Assembly: GCF_900099765.1 (NCBI RefSeq)
Contig: NZ_FNDX01000012.1
Location: forward strand, 88,660 to 140,444
Source: Paenibacillus typhae
GTDB taxonomy: Bacteria > Bacillota > Bacilli > Paenibacillales > Paenibacillaceae
Direction of reading: 5' to 3'
DNA: 51,785 bases
This document shows positions 8,817 through 17,935 of this stretch, piece by piece. The notes under the pieces are model-generated. The model did not search any database, had not been told where the DNA came from, and saw nothing but the letters and a program-made list of their open reading frames with translations. The translations under genes and the position numbers were made by a program. Within the stretch, counting starts at the first letter, position 1; the number at the start of each line of letters is the position of its first letter.

Positions 8817-11138
8817 TTGCAATTGAGCAGAAGCGGACCCTACGGGTTTTTCAAGGATAGCGGCAGCCAGTATGTCATCACGACACCCCGGACACCGGCA
8901 AGGTGGTTCAACTATTTATTTAACGATTCCTATTATATGGAGGTTTCCCAGACCGGACAGGGGGACAGCATTGCTTTTGCGCCCCGGCACCGTACCATTA
9001 CGCGGGGCTACCGCTTTTTTTATGTGAAGGATCACGGAACAGGGCAGGCTTGGGCTCCGCTGTATCAGCCGCTGAAGAGTGAACCGGATGCTTATGAGTG
9101 CATTCATGGCCTGGCGGACAGCGAAATCCGTTCCAGTACCCATGGGATTGATACGTCAGTGCATGTGTTTGTCCCTCGTGAAGGCCAGCAGGAAATCTGG
9201 ACGGTGACGCTGAGGAATACAGGGGCAGAGCCGAGGGAGCTATCACTGTTCGCGGCTTATTCCCTGGAGAACGGCGGCGTTATGGGCAGCAAATGTGATC
9301 TTGATGAAGAGACACAGATTCTGTCTGCGTATTCTTTTCCCTATCATGTGACCTATGAGCAAAAAGCGGGCTGTGACGATCATACCAACGTTGTCTACGT
9401 CTATTCTGACCGGAAGGTGGATTCCTATGACTGCAGCCAGCGGACCTTCTTTGGCGGAGACGATATTTATGAGCTCCCGGCAGCTGTGCAAAGTGGAAGC
9501 TGTTCGGGACAGAGGGCGGAGGCGGAGCATCCGGTGGGAGCAATGCAGCAGCGGATTACCCTTCAGCCGGGAGAAGCGGCGGTAAGCCGTTTTGTGGCCG
9601 GCTGCGGTCATTCGCTTGAAGAGATTGCTGCAGATAGAGCCAAGCTGATTGCCAAAGGCTTTGATGTTTTGCATAAGGAAGTTTTGGCGTATTGGGAGCA
9701 GCTATGCAGTACGTTCCAGATAGAAACTCCGGACGAGAACGTTAATTCCTTCATGAATGTCTGGCTCAAAAAACAGATCGTCATGCAGACCCGCACGAAC
9801 CGCATGTCCAATTACTGCCCGGTCCGCAACCAGCTGCAGGATGCCCTGGGCTATGCGCTGATTGATCCGGCGGGAGCCGCAGCGTATATGATCTCTGTGC
9901 TGGAAGGCCAGGAAAAGAGCGGGTTTATCCAGCAGTGGATCATGACGGACGGATCACCGCCCAAAAATCTGTGTCTGCTGAAGCATACAGACGGCCCGGT
10001 CTGGCTGATTATCTGCATGATTGCGCTGGTGAATCAGAGTGGAAATGCGGAGCTCCTGCACCGGCAGGTGGCCTTCAAGGACTCGGATGACACCGCTTCC
10101 ATTTATGAGCATCTGGTGCTCGCTGCTGATTATATGGCGGGTGCGACCGGGGAACACGGCATTTGCCTGATGGGTGACGGCGACTGGAATGATCCGATCA
10201 ACGGTCCCGGCCGGCTGGGCCGGGGCGAATCGGTCTGGAACACGATGGCACTGGTGTATGGCATCCAGACCCTTCTGCCTTTCTGTGAACGGCTTGGTGA
10301 TACGGAAAGTGCAGAGCGCCTCCGGTCGGCGGCTGTACGGCTGGCGGAAGCGGTGAACACCAGCTGCTGGGACGGGGCATGGTACATCGCCGGATTCGAT
10401 GATAACGGCGAGCCGTTTGGAACAGCCCGGGACGAGGAGGGACAGCTGTTCCTGAACACCCAGACCTGGGCAGTTATGAGCGGAATTGCGGATGGGGAGC
10501 GGCTTGCGAAATGCCTTGCGGCGATCGACAGTCTGGATACCCCGTTCGGGCCGCGGCTGCTTGTGCCGCCGTTCAGCGGCTGGAATCCGAAATGGGGGCG
10601 GATCAGCCTTAAGCTGGCAGGTACAACAGAGAACGGCTCTGTCTATTGTCATGCCTCCATGTTCAAGGCATTCGCCGACTGCATCGCCGGACGGGGTACG
10701 GCAGCCTGGGAGACGATCAGGCGGACGCTGCCGACGAACAGGGACAATCCGCCGGAGCGTAACGGGCAGGTGCCGGTTTTTGTACCGAATTACTATTTCG
10801 GTCTGGCCGGCTCGCCTGGCTACGGCAAGTCCAGCCATCATGTCTCCACAGGTACGGTAGGCTGGATGCTCTGGACCACACTGGAATATGCGCTTGGCAT
10901 CCGGGCGACGGCAGACGGCCTAGTCATTGACCCCTGCATTCCGGCAGAATGGTCCGGTTACCGGGTGGAGCGAAGGTTCCGTAACGCGGTATACCGGGTT
11001 GAAGTAACGAACCCTGACCGGATCAGCCGGGGAAATACGATTGTGCTTGTGGATGGCAAAGCCTGGAGCGGTATAGAGCTTCCTTATGAAGACGGCAGGG
11101 AATATGAGATCACTGTCCAGCTTGTGCCGGAAGGATGA
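8817..11138 (+). CDS. GH94 inverting disaccharide phosphorylase
   Basis: A 773-residue cytoplasmic enzyme with GH94 motifs: RMSNYCPVRNQLQDALGY near 329-346, MGDGDWNDPINGPGRLGRGE with likely catalytic acid D456, ENGSVYCHASMFKAFADC near 605, PNYYFG and KSSHHVSTGTVGWM near 660-690. GH94 enzymes split beta-glucosides with phosphate to give alpha-glucose-1-phosphate. The protein is shorter than classic cellobiose or cellodextrin phosphorylases and near the size of cellobionic acid phosphorylases, so an acidic acceptor is possible (inference; strengthened by the glucuronidase next door). TTG start behind AGGAAAGG; 37 bp precede the GH2 gene. Confidence 0.85.
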   Translation: MQLSRSGPYGFFKDSGSQYVITTPRTPARWFNYLFNDSYYMEVSQTGQGDSIAFAPRHRTITRGYRFFYVKDHGTGQAWAPLYQPLKSEPDAYECIHGLADSEIRSSTHGIDTSVHVFVPREGQQEIWTVTLRNTGAEPRELSLFAAYSLENGGVMGSKCDLDEETQILSAYSFPYHVTYEQKAGCDDHTNVVYVYSDRKVDSYDCSQRTFFGGDDIYELPAAVQSGSCSGQRAEAEHPVGAMQQRITLQPGEAAVSRFVAGCGHSLEEIAADRAKLIAKGFDVLHKEVLAYWEQLCSTFQIETPDENVNSFMNVWLKKQIVMQTRTNRMSNYCPVRNQLQDALGYALIDPAGAAAYMISVLEGQEKSGFIQQWIMTDGSPPKNLCLLKHTDGPVWLIICMIALVNQSGNAELLHRQVAFKDSDDTASIYEHLVLAADYMAGATGEHGICLMGDGDWNDPINGPGRLGRGESVWNTMALVYGIQTLLPFCERLGDTESAERLRSAAVRLAEAVNTSCWDGAWYIAGFDDNGEPFGTARDEEGQLFLNTQTWAVMSGIADGERLAKCLAAIDSLDTPFGPRLLVPPFSGWNPKWGRISLKLAGTTENGSVYCHASMFKAFADCIAGRGTAAWETIRRTLPTNRDNPPERNGQVPVFVPNYYFGLAGSPGYGKSSHHVSTGTVGWMLWTTLEYALGIRATADGLVIDPCIPAEWSGYRVERRFRNAVYRVEVTNPDRISRGNTIVLVDGKAWSGIELPYEDGREYEITVQLVPEG

Positions 11139-11175
11139 ATAGAGCAGGAATAGACAAGATTGGAGTGAATGCAGC

Positions 11176-12987
11176 ATGCTGTTTCCAAAGGATACGCTAA
11201 CGCGCGAGGTCAAGGATCTGTCGGGGATCTGGCGCTTCAAGCCGGACCCGGAGAACAAGGGCAGGGAGGAGGAGTGGTACAAGGCACCGCTTCACGACAC
11301 CATTCCTATGCCGGTACCCGCCAGCTACAATGACATCACCCAGGATGCGGCCTTGCGGGACCATATTGGGGATGTGTGGTATGAGCAGACCTTTATTGCA
11401 CCGCGTTCCTGGTCCGGGGACCGGATCGTGCTCTGGGTTGGAGGCGCCTGCCATCATGCAGTTGTATGGGTCAACGGAGCAGAAGCGGCGGCGCATAAAG
11501 GGGGCTTTCTTCCTTTTGAGGCCGATATTACGGAGCTGATTGTACATGGTCAAGAGAACCGCGTAACGATCGTGGTGAACAATGTGCTCAGCTGGCAGAC
11601 CCTGCCGCCGGGCCGGATCAAAACGTTTGATGACGAGAAGCACCCGGAGGGCTACCGGGTACAGGAATATTTTCATGATTTCTTCAATTATGCCGGACTG
11701 CACCGGCCGGTGAAGCTGTACCGGACATCGCAGAGCTACATTAAGGATATAACAACAACAGCAGATGTACAGGCCGGAACGGGGATCGTTTATTATACCG
11801 TGGAAGCCTCACGGCCTGAAGGTGAGGTCAGGGTCCGGCTGCTGGATGAAGACGGGATAACGGTAGCCACAAGCAAAGGAAGCTCAGGCACTCTGCGCGT
11901 AGAGAACGCCCGGCTGTGGAAGCCGCTGCAGGCGTATCTGTATTCTTTTCACGCTGAGGTATGGGGAGCTGACGGAGAACGGGAAGACCATTACCAGCTG
12001 CAGATCGGGATACGGACGGTTAAAGTGGAAGGGACCCGATTTCTGATCAACGGGGAGCCCTTTTATTTCAAAGGCTTCGGGAAGCATGAGGACAGTGACA
12101 TCAGGGGCAAGGGAGTGGATCAGACTGTCAATGTGAAGGATATGAACCTGCTCCGCTGGATAAATGCCAACTCCTTCCGCACCTCTCATTATCCGTATGC
12201 CGAGGAGCTGCTCGATCTGGCTGACCGGGAGGGGATTGTCGTTATCGGCGAGGTTCCGGCGGTGGGGTTCACCTTTTTCAACTATAACGACAAGGTGTAC
12301 GCCCCGGACAAGGCTAACGATGAGACACTGGCCCATCATCTGGAGGTGCTGACAGCCCTTATTGCCCGTGACAAAAATCATCCGTCCGTCGTCATGTGGA
12401 GTCTGGCCAATGAAGCGGCTAATTTTCAGGAGGAGTCCGTGCCTTACTTCCGCCAATTGGCCGACACCGCACGCAGGCTGGATCCGCACCGCCCGATAAC
12501 GATTGTGCAGTGGCCGCTGCCGGACAAGTGCAGGGTATCGCAGTTTTTTGACGTCATCTGTGTGAACCGTTACTATTCGTGGTATCAGGACCCGGGGGCG
12601 CTGGAGCTGGTGGAGCATCAGGTGGAGTGGGAGCTGAAGGGCTGGTTCCGCACCTTCGGCAAGCCGGTCATCATGAGTGAATACGGGGCAGACGCGATCG
12701 CCGGGTTCCACCAGGACCCGCCGGTGATGTTCACCGAGGAGTACCAGCAGGAGCTGCTTACCCGGTATCATAATGTGTTTGACCGGCTTGATTTTGTAAT
12801 CGGCGAGCATGTATGGGCATTTGCCGATTTCGCTACCAAGCAGGGCATTACCCGGGTAGGCGGCAACAAGAAGGGCATATTCACCCGCCAAAGGCAGCCC
12901 AAGGCTGCCGCCCATATGCTCCGCCGCCGCTGGAGTGAGATGGGGGATTATTCCGTTAAGATTTCGAAGGAACACGATCAGAAATAA
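11176..12987 (+). CDS. uidA: GH2 beta-glucuronidase
   Basis: 603 residues, as in E. coli GusA, and collinear with it from the first residues. The GH2 sandwich domains precede a TIM barrel with acid/base E413 (SLANEA) and nucleophile E502 (MSEYGAD). The VGGNKKGIF block carries N564 and K566, the N-x-K pair that recognises the glucuronate carboxylate, which separates it from beta-galactosidases. It has no signal peptide, so it acts in the cytoplasm on imported oligosaccharides, releasing glucuronic acid. It is the last gene of the GH5-importer-GH94 locus, with a strong terminator directly after. Confidence 0.9.
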   Translation: MLFPKDTLTREVKDLSGIWRFKPDPENKGREEEWYKAPLHDTIPMPVPASYNDITQDAALRDHIGDVWYEQTFIAPRSWSGDRIVLWVGGACHHAVVWVNGAEAAAHKGGFLPFEADITELIVHGQENRVTIVVNNVLSWQTLPPGRIKTFDDEKHPEGYRVQEYFHDFFNYAGLHRPVKLYRTSQSYIKDITTTADVQAGTGIVYYTVEASRPEGEVRVRLLDEDGITVATSKGSSGTLRVENARLWKPLQAYLYSFHAEVWGADGEREDHYQLQIGIRTVKVEGTRFLINGEPFYFKGFGKHEDSDIRGKGVDQTVNVKDMNLLRWINANSFRTSHYPYAEELLDLADREGIVVIGEVPAVGFTFFNYNDKVYAPDKANDETLAHHLEVLTALIARDKNHPSVVMWSLANEAANFQEESVPYFRQLADTARRLDPHRPITIVQWPLPDKCRVSQFFDVICVNRYYSWYQDPGALELVEHQVEWELKGWFRTFGKPVIMSEYGADAIAGFHQDPPVMFTEEYQQELLTRYHNVFDRLDFVIGEHVWAFADFATKQGITRVGGNKKGIFTRQRQPKAAAHMLRRRWSEMGDYSVKISKEHDQK

Positions 12988-13024
12988 AGCCAAAGCCGCG
13001 CTGGGATGCGCGGCTTTGGCTTTT
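12987..13024 (+). terminator. Strong terminator after beta-glucuronidase gene
   Basis: AAGCCAAAGCCGCG pairs with CGCGGCTTTGGCTT across a CTGGGATG loop, with T residues after. It is near symmetric and could also stop transcription arriving from the right. Confidence 0.85.
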
Positions 13025-13089
13025 GGCTAGTTTAGCTGGCCAATTCATCGGCTCTGATTGCTTAGAATGGCCTATGTGACATATCTGGC

Positions 13090-13206
13090 TGTTGCTAAAT
13101 TCGCAGAAAATCACATTCTATTGCATTTTGTACAGCAGAATCTGGTGCAAAACGCACTTTTGGCTGAAAATCCGGAAATCTATTGCATGTAATACAACAG
13201 AATCCG
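13090..13206. repeat. Intergenic repeat, TCTATTGCA...CAGAATC family
   Basis: TCTATTGCATTTTGTACAGCAGAATC at 13117-13142 recurs with few changes at 13179-13205, 62 bp on. A weaker related stretch with GCAGAAAATCACA lies before it. No gene fits this gap between convergent operons. Confidence 0.65.
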
Positions 13207-13239
13207 GTTTGGAGCATCCCGCGGTCATTCAAGTGTACG

Positions 13240-14505
13240 TTACTGCACGCTGAGATTGTCCCAATTCACCTGAAACTCCTCCAGCATGCCTTCCTTGGTC
13301 AGCTTGCCGCCCAGATAACCCTGTATGCTGCTGGACAGCTCCTGGGGCATCCCGTTAGGCAGGCGTGACCAGTTCCAGGTCAGGGCCTGATCCTTATCTG
13401 TATATTCCAGCACCTCTGCACCCAGGGAGCCCAGATCCTCTACGGTCCCTTCAATGCTGTCGAGCGCAGGGATAAACTGGAACTCCTTGGTGATGTAGGT
13501 TTTGCCGGTCTCGGAGGTGACGAGCCAATCCAGAAATAGCTTGGCTTCCTCTTTGACTGGAGAGTACTTGTTGACGACCCAGTTGCTTGGAACGCCCACA
13601 TACAGCTTGTCGTTGTCTTCCGCCGTATCGTCGATAGGCATCGGCAGGATGCCAAGGTTCAGCTCCGGATCAATGCCGTCGATCTGGCCTTGGGTCCAGT
13701 TCCCCTGCTGCATCATCGCAGCTTCCCCGCTGGCGACCATGGTGACCTGGGTATTGTAGTCGGTCGAGAGCGGATTCTTGTTGCCGTACTCCACCGTCAG
13801 ATCCAGCAGGTCAATCCACCGGGAGAACACCGGGTCCCCGGCAAAGGTCTTCGAGCCGTCCGTCAGCCCGGCGATAAATGCCTCAGGATCGGGCTGCTGG
13901 GCGAAAGCCACGTTCACATTGTGGTTGCCGAGGACGAACCACTCCTGATATCCGTTGGCAAAAGGGGTGATGCCCGCTGCCTGCAGCTTCTCGGCCGCCT
14001 CTCTCAGCGCGGTGAGCGTCAGCGGCTTTTCGGTAATCCCGGCCTGCTGGAACAAGTCCTTATTATAAATAAAGCCATAGCCTTCCAGATTCATCGGCAT
14101 GCCGTAGAGCTTGCCATCAACAGTCATCTGTTCCGCAGCAAGCGGCTTTACATCCTTGGCCCAGGCTTCACCGCTGAGATCCTCCAGATATTCCAGCCAC
14201 ATGTCACGCTCATTATTGCCGCCGATGGTGAAAATGTCCGGCTCATCCCCGGACGAGAACTTGGCGCGCAGGGAGGCCCCGTAGTCGCTGCCGCCGCCGA
14301 CACTCTGGATTTCAAGACGGATATCCGGGTGTTCCTTTTCAAATTCCGTTTTCAGCGAGGCCAGCGCCTCGGAGATTTCAACCTTGAACTGGTAGATATG
14401 CACCGTTTTTATTCCATCCGCATTGCCGCTGCCGCGTCCGCAGCCGGAGATAAGTCCAGCCAGCAGCAGAGAGCATGCGAGGAGAATTCCGCGTTTTTTG
14501 TTCAT
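13240..14505 (-). CDS. Sugar ABC transporter substrate-binding lipoprotein
   Basis: A 421-residue COG1653-type binding protein. The N-terminus (MNKKRGILLACSLLLAGLISGCGRG) is a lipoprotein signal with lipobox ISGC, so it is anchored outside the membrane. Family blocks include FKVEISEALASLKTEFEKEHPDI, GKLYGMPMNLEGYGFIYNKDLF and GEAAMMQQGNW. The ligand cannot be read from sequence; relatives bind oligosaccharides. It is the third gene of a leftward operon, 41 bp after the second permease. The gene is convergent to the glucuronidase locus. Confidence 0.88.
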   Translation of the reverse strand: MNKKRGILLACSLLLAGLISGCGRGSGNADGIKTVHIYQFKVEISEALASLKTEFEKEHPDIRLEIQSVGGGSDYGASLRAKFSSGDEPDIFTIGGNNERDMWLEYLEDLSGEAWAKDVKPLAAEQMTVDGKLYGMPMNLEGYGFIYNKDLFQQAGITEKPLTLTALREAAEKLQAAGITPFANGYQEWFVLGNHNVNVAFAQQPDPEAFIAGLTDGSKTFAGDPVFSRWIDLLDLTVEYGNKNPLSTDYNTQVTMVASGEAAMMQQGNWTQGQIDGIDPELNLGILPMPIDDTAEDNDKLYVGVPSNWVVNKYSPVKEEAKLFLDWLVTSETGKTYITKEFQFIPALDSIEGTVEDLGSLGAEVLEYTDKDQALTWNWSRLPNGMPQELSSSIQGYLGGKLTKEGMLEEFQVNWDNLSVQ

Positions 14506-14546
14506 ATCGATTCATCCTCTCAGCCTGAAAAGTACGTTACCATACG

Positions 14547-15386
14547 TTAGCCCTTCACAGAGCCCTGGGCAATGCCTTCAATAATATACTTCTGCATCAG
14601 CAGGAAAAAGATAACCACCGGCGTAATACCGAGCACGAGACCCGGGAGCGCCAGATCCCACTGCTTGGTGTATTGTCCGAAGAAGCTGTAAGTCGCGATC
14701 GGAATTGTCCGCAGCTCCGGGCTCTGCAGAATCAGTGAAGGCATGAGGTAATCATTCCAGATCCACAGCGTGTTCAGAATGATGACCGTCACAATGATCG
14801 GCTGCATAAGCGGCAGCACAATCCGGAAAAACGTACCGTAAGGACTGCTCCCGTCCACCCGCGAAGCTTCTTCAATGTCAATCGGCACCGACTTTACAAA
14901 GCCGTGGAACAGAAACACAGTCATCGGGGCGCCGAACCCCAGATAAGCGAGGATCAGGCCGGCGGTCGTATCCATCACACCAAGGCCGCTGACAATCTGT
15001 ACCAGCGGGATCATGATAGCCTGAAAAGGAATGACCATAGCCGCCACGAGTGCGATATAAAGAATACGGTTGTACAGGCTGTTATTGCGGACCATTTTAT
15101 AGGCGGACATGGAGCACAGGAAGGCCAGCAGAATATTACTGGCTACCGTGACGACCAGGGAGTTCAGAAAAGCATGCGGGAAAGCCGTTGCTTTCCAGGC
15201 CTCGGCGTAATTGCTCCACTGGAATGCTGTAGGCAGTGCAGCGGAATCCGACAGAATCGCACTGTAGCTTTTGACCGAGTTGGCCAGCAGGAAATAGAAC
15301 GGAACAAGAAATACCAGTGCCAGCAGGATGAGCAGCAGCTCGGTCAGCAGCAGGGGAATCTTATATTTTTTGGCGGCAGTCTCCAT
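14547..15386 (-). CDS. Sugar ABC permease, MalG/AraQ type
   Basis: A 279-residue membrane permease with about six helices (LLLTELLLILLALVFLVPFYFLL at the start) and the EAA loop EEASRVDGSSPYGTFFRIVLP near 175-195. The last residues (IIEGIAQGSVKG) are the usual MalG-type end. Its ATG overlaps the stop region of the upstream permease (shared base at 15386), a sign of coupled translation. It forms the channel with that permease. Confidence 0.9.
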   Translation of the reverse strand: METAAKKYKIPLLLTELLLILLALVFLVPFYFLLANSVKSYSAILSDSAALPTAFQWSNYAEAWKATAFPHAFLNSLVVTVASNILLAFLCSMSAYKMVRNNSLYNRILYIALVAAMVIPFQAIMIPLVQIVSGLGVMDTTAGLILAYLGFGAPMTVFLFHGFVKSVPIDIEEASRVDGSSPYGTFFRIVLPLMQPIIVTVIILNTLWIWNDYLMPSLILQSPELRTIPIATYSFFGQYTKQWDLALPGLVLGITPVVIFFLLMQKYIIEGIAQGSVKG

Positions 15387-16270
15387 TACAGCTCCACCTC
15401 TCTTTTCTTGGTTGCCCTAACCTGCAGCAGGGAGATAACCGCTACAATGACGAAGAAAACCATCGCCTTCGCCGAGCCCATTCCGAACCGGCTGATCGTG
15501 TAGGCTTCATTATAAATATTGAGCGCTACCGATTCGGTAGCCTTGAAAGGACCGCCCTTGGTCAGCGACAGGTTCAGGTCGAACAGCTTGAAGGACCAGG
15601 AGATCGACAGGAACAGGCAGACCGTAACCGCCGGCATGACCAGCGGAATGGTTACATGGCGCAGCGTCTGCATCAGCCCGGCACCGTCCACTCTGGAAGC
15701 TTCAATCAGGCTCTGCGGCACGTTGTTGATTGCGGAAATGTAGATGACCATGAGATAGCCTGCATTTTGCCAGACAAATACAATAACGATCGCCCAGAAC
15801 GCCGTCCCTTCCGTACCGAGCCAAGGCAGATTAAAGAACGGCCAGCCGGTGGCTGCCCCGATCGAGGCAAACCCTCTGACAAAAATAAACTGCCAGATGA
15901 ACCCGAGCAGCAGTCCGCCGATGACATGGGGCACAAAAAAGACGGTCCGCAGCAGGTTGCGGGTGAACAGCTTGCGGGTCAGCACGTAAGCGAGCGCGAA
16001 GCCAAGAAGATTGGTCAGCACAAGACCGAATAAAGTGAACTTGGCCGTAAACCAGAACGAATTCAGGAAGGAAGGGTCCTTGGTGAAAATATGTAAATAG
16101 TTCCTCAGCCCGGTCCACTCGACATGACGCGAGATCCCGTTCCAGCTGGTAAACGAATAATACAGCCCCAGGAAGAACGGAATCAGAACAATAACAAAGA
16201 AAAACAATGACGTCGGCCCGACAAAAATGAACTGCTGCATCAGGCGTGATCGCTTACTACGGTCCATCAT
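15386..16270 (-). CDS. Sugar ABC permease, MalF/AraP type
   Basis: A 294-residue membrane permease, first gene of the leftward operon. It has about six helices, a WNGISRHVEWTGLRNY block near 42-58, and the EAA loop EASRVDGAGLMQTLRHVTIP near 195-215. A GGAGTGAGGA site precedes the ATG. The upstream divergent region contains the inverted repeat TGATT-AACCG-AATCA at 16321-16335, a possible operator. No ATPase gene accompanies the operon. Confidence 0.9.
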   Translation of the reverse strand: MMDRSKRSRLMQQFIFVGPTSLFFFVIVLIPFFLGLYYSFTSWNGISRHVEWTGLRNYLHIFTKDPSFLNSFWFTAKFTLFGLVLTNLLGFALAYVLTRKLFTRNLLRTVFFVPHVIGGLLLGFIWQFIFVRGFASIGAATGWPFFNLPWLGTEGTAFWAIVIVFVWQNAGYLMVIYISAINNVPQSLIEASRVDGAGLMQTLRHVTIPLVMPAVTVCLFLSISWSFKLFDLNLSLTKGGPFKATESVALNIYNEAYTISRFGMGSAKAMVFFVIVAVISLLQVRATKKREVEL

Positions 16271-16320
16271 TCCTCACTCCTTTGTGTAAAGTTAAGCATT
16301 TGATTAAATAACCGGAAGGG

Positions 16321-16335
16321 TGATTAACCGAATCA
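16321..16335. promoter_or_regulatory. Inverted repeat, possible operator of the leftward sugar operon
   Basis: TGATT and AATCA flank AACCG, about 50 bp before the first permease gene. A second GATTAA copy lies at about 16302. The site also sits just upstream of the divergent VOC promoter. Binding factor unknown. Confidence 0.3.
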
Positions 16336-16348
16336 TTTTTGCTTAATA

Positions 16349-16378
16349 TTGACAGCCCTTTCATAGTGACGTTATGGT
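16349..16378 (+). promoter_or_regulatory. SigA-type promoter for VOC gene
   Basis: A perfect TTGACA at 16349-16354 and TATGGT at 16373-16378 are 18 bp apart. The start codon lies 34 bp after the -10. Confidence 0.6.
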
Positions 16379-16411
16379 AGACTGGTCAGATGAAAAGGGA
16401 GGCTGAGGCAG

Positions 16412-16864
16412 TTGACAGGACTACTAGGTAATCATTTTGTTACTCAGATAGGTATTCTGGTGAATGATGTGGAGAAGGTAAGCGCGGCATATGCGGCATT
16501 TTTCGGGCTGGAGCAGCCGGAAATTGTGGTTACGGATACAGCTGAACTTGCGCAGACGCGGTATAACGGGAGCAAGACGGAGGCGCGGGCGAAGCTGGCC
16601 TTTTTTGACATGGGGTCCCTGCAGCTGGAGCTGATTGAGCCTGACCACCAGCCGAGCACCTGGCGCGACTATCTGAATGAGCACGGAGAAGGCCCGCATC
16701 ATATTGCATTTGTGATTGAGGGTATGCAGGAGAAGATCATGTTACTTGAAGGCAAGGGGTTTGCGCTGCAGCAGAAGGGTGAGTATACCGGCGGACGTTA
16801 TGCGTATATGGATACTTTTAAGGAATTGAAGGTACTTGTGGAGCTGCTGGAGAACGATAAATAA
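16412..16864 (+). CDS. VOC-superfamily protein (glyoxalase/methylmalonyl-CoA epimerase-like)
   Basis: A 150-residue protein of the vicinal-oxygen-chelate fold. The start FVTQIGILVNDVEKVSAAYAAFFG and the later GEGPHHIAFVIEGMQEKI block resemble methylmalonyl-CoA epimerase-like proteins, with candidate metal ligands in the LQLELIEP strand and the PHHIAF His pair. Such proteins bind a divalent metal and act on vicinal oxygens; the substrate is not evident. TTG start behind AAAAGGGAGGC, with a good promoter upstream. The dehydrogenase gene begins 31 bp after, so the two may form an operon. Confidence 0.8.
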   Translation: MTGLLGNHFVTQIGILVNDVEKVSAAYAAFFGLEQPEIVVTDTAELAQTRYNGSKTEARAKLAFFDMGSLQLELIEPDHQPSTWRDYLNEHGEGPHHIAFVIEGMQEKIMLLEGKGFALQQKGEYTGGRYAYMDTFKELKVLVELLENDK

Positions 16865-16895
16865 TAATGGTTAACCCATAGAGGAGGACTTACGG

Positions 16896-17597
16896 ATGGA
16901 AAATATTCTGATAACCGGTGCCGGCCGCGGACTGGGCCTTGACCTGACTGCCGAGGCGCTGGAACGGGGGTACTCGGTTATTGCCGGTGTGCGCAACCCG
17001 GACGGGCAAGCGGAGGAATTGTCTAAGCTTGCCGCAGATTACGGGGAAAAGCTAACCGTCACCAGGCTGGATGTGACGGATGAAGCGGGAATCGCAGCGC
17101 TGGCTGCTGAGCTTAAAGAGCAGGGCCGCACGCTTGGTGCCATCATCAACAACGCGGCTGTGCTTACTGCACGCAACACACAGGTTGAAGCGCTAGACCT
17201 GCAGGACATGGTCACTACAATGGACATTAATTTGTACGGGCCTATCCGTGTGGTCAAGCATTTCCTTCCGCTGCTTACGGAAGCAGATCCGTCCATTATT
17301 AATATCTCGTCGGAAGCGGGCAGCATCACCAATGCATATCCCGGAGACTATCCGTACAGCATCTCCAAGACGGCGCTCACTATGTTCTCCCAGCAGCTGC
17401 ATGTGTATCTGCAGGAACGCGGAGTCCATGTGCTCAGCGTCCACCCGGGCTGGATGCATACCGATATGGGCGGAGAGCAGGCACCGACCGATCCGCGCCA
17501 AAGTGCCAGGGGCGTGCTTGATCTGATTGAGCAGCGTACGGCTCCTGAGGGCCATTTCAGGTTTGTGGATTATACGGGTAAGGATATGAAGATATAG
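16896..17597 (+). CDS. Short-chain dehydrogenase/reductase (SDR)
   Basis: A 233-residue NAD(P)-dependent oxidoreductase. It has the Rossmann glycine motif TGAGRGLG at 7-14, NNAA near 87-90, the catalytic Ser in NISSEAGS and the YPYSISK tyrosine/lysine pair near 151-157, followed by HPGWMHTDMGG, common in C-factor-like SDRs. The substrate is unknown. The ATG follows AGAGGAGGAC. It is downstream of the VOC gene and followed by a strong terminator. Confidence 0.88.
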   Translation: MENILITGAGRGLGLDLTAEALERGYSVIAGVRNPDGQAEELSKLAADYGEKLTVTRLDVTDEAGIAALAAELKEQGRTLGAIINNAAVLTARNTQVEALDLQDMVTTMDINLYGPIRVVKHFLPLLTEADPSIINISSEAGSITNAYPGDYPYSISKTALTMFSQQLHVYLQERGVHVLSVHPGWMHTDMGGEQAPTDPRQSARGVLDLIEQRTAPEGHFRFVDYTGKDMKI

Positions 17598-17625
17598 ACA
17601 ACGGATTAAACATTCCTGATATACA

Positions 17626-17670
17626 AAAGCGGTAAGGCATCGTCCGGAAGGAGCGCCTTACCGCTTTTTG
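17626..17670 (+). terminator. Terminator after SDR gene
   Basis: AAAGCGGTAAGGC pairs with GCCTTACCGCTTT, followed by TT. The stem is 13 bp with a loop of about 16 bases. Confidence 0.85.
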
Positions 17671-17689
17671 CATTAGTCTCATCATCCCG

Positions 17690-17935
17690 CAGCGCCCACC
17701 CGCAGCAAATCCTCCAGCCCGCCCTCGTCAATGGGCTTCTGCAAAGAATCCTTGCCGGCCAGAAGCTCCCCGCTGAGCAGATGCAGCTTGGCATCGGTCA
17801 TAAAGCGATCAGCTGAACCGCCTACTGGTTGCAGCCGGCCTCCAGAATATCTTCATTTCTATACGCAAGCTTTTTCAGCACTGGCTTGAGGGAATTGCGT
17901 ACTTGGGCAGTATCATCAACCAGCAGAAAAAGATG
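17690..17935 (-). pseudogene. Decayed response-regulator receiver remnant
   Basis: On the minus strand, from about 17935, one frame reads HLFLLVDDTAQVRNSLKPVL and then ...EDILEAGCNQ followed by a stop. This resembles the start of a CheY-like receiver, with the DD pair and the EAGNGQ region. After a frame change near 17810, DSLQKPIDEGGLEDLLR resembles the receiver end with its conserved Lys-Pro. The middle, with the phospho-acceptor, is missing. I read it as a deleted, frameshifted gene. The homology is judged by eye and is only suggestive. Confidence 0.4.

Noticed and set aside
9954..10841. 295-codon minus-strand frame
   Set aside because: It lies wholly opposite the GH94 gene and matches no family.
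11884..12993. 369-codon minus-strand frame
   Set aside because: Reverse shadow of the glucuronidase gene, whose catalytic residues are all in register.
13690..14550. 286-codon plus-strand frame
   Set aside because: Opposite the sugar-binding lipoprotein gene, which has a clear lipobox and family motifs.
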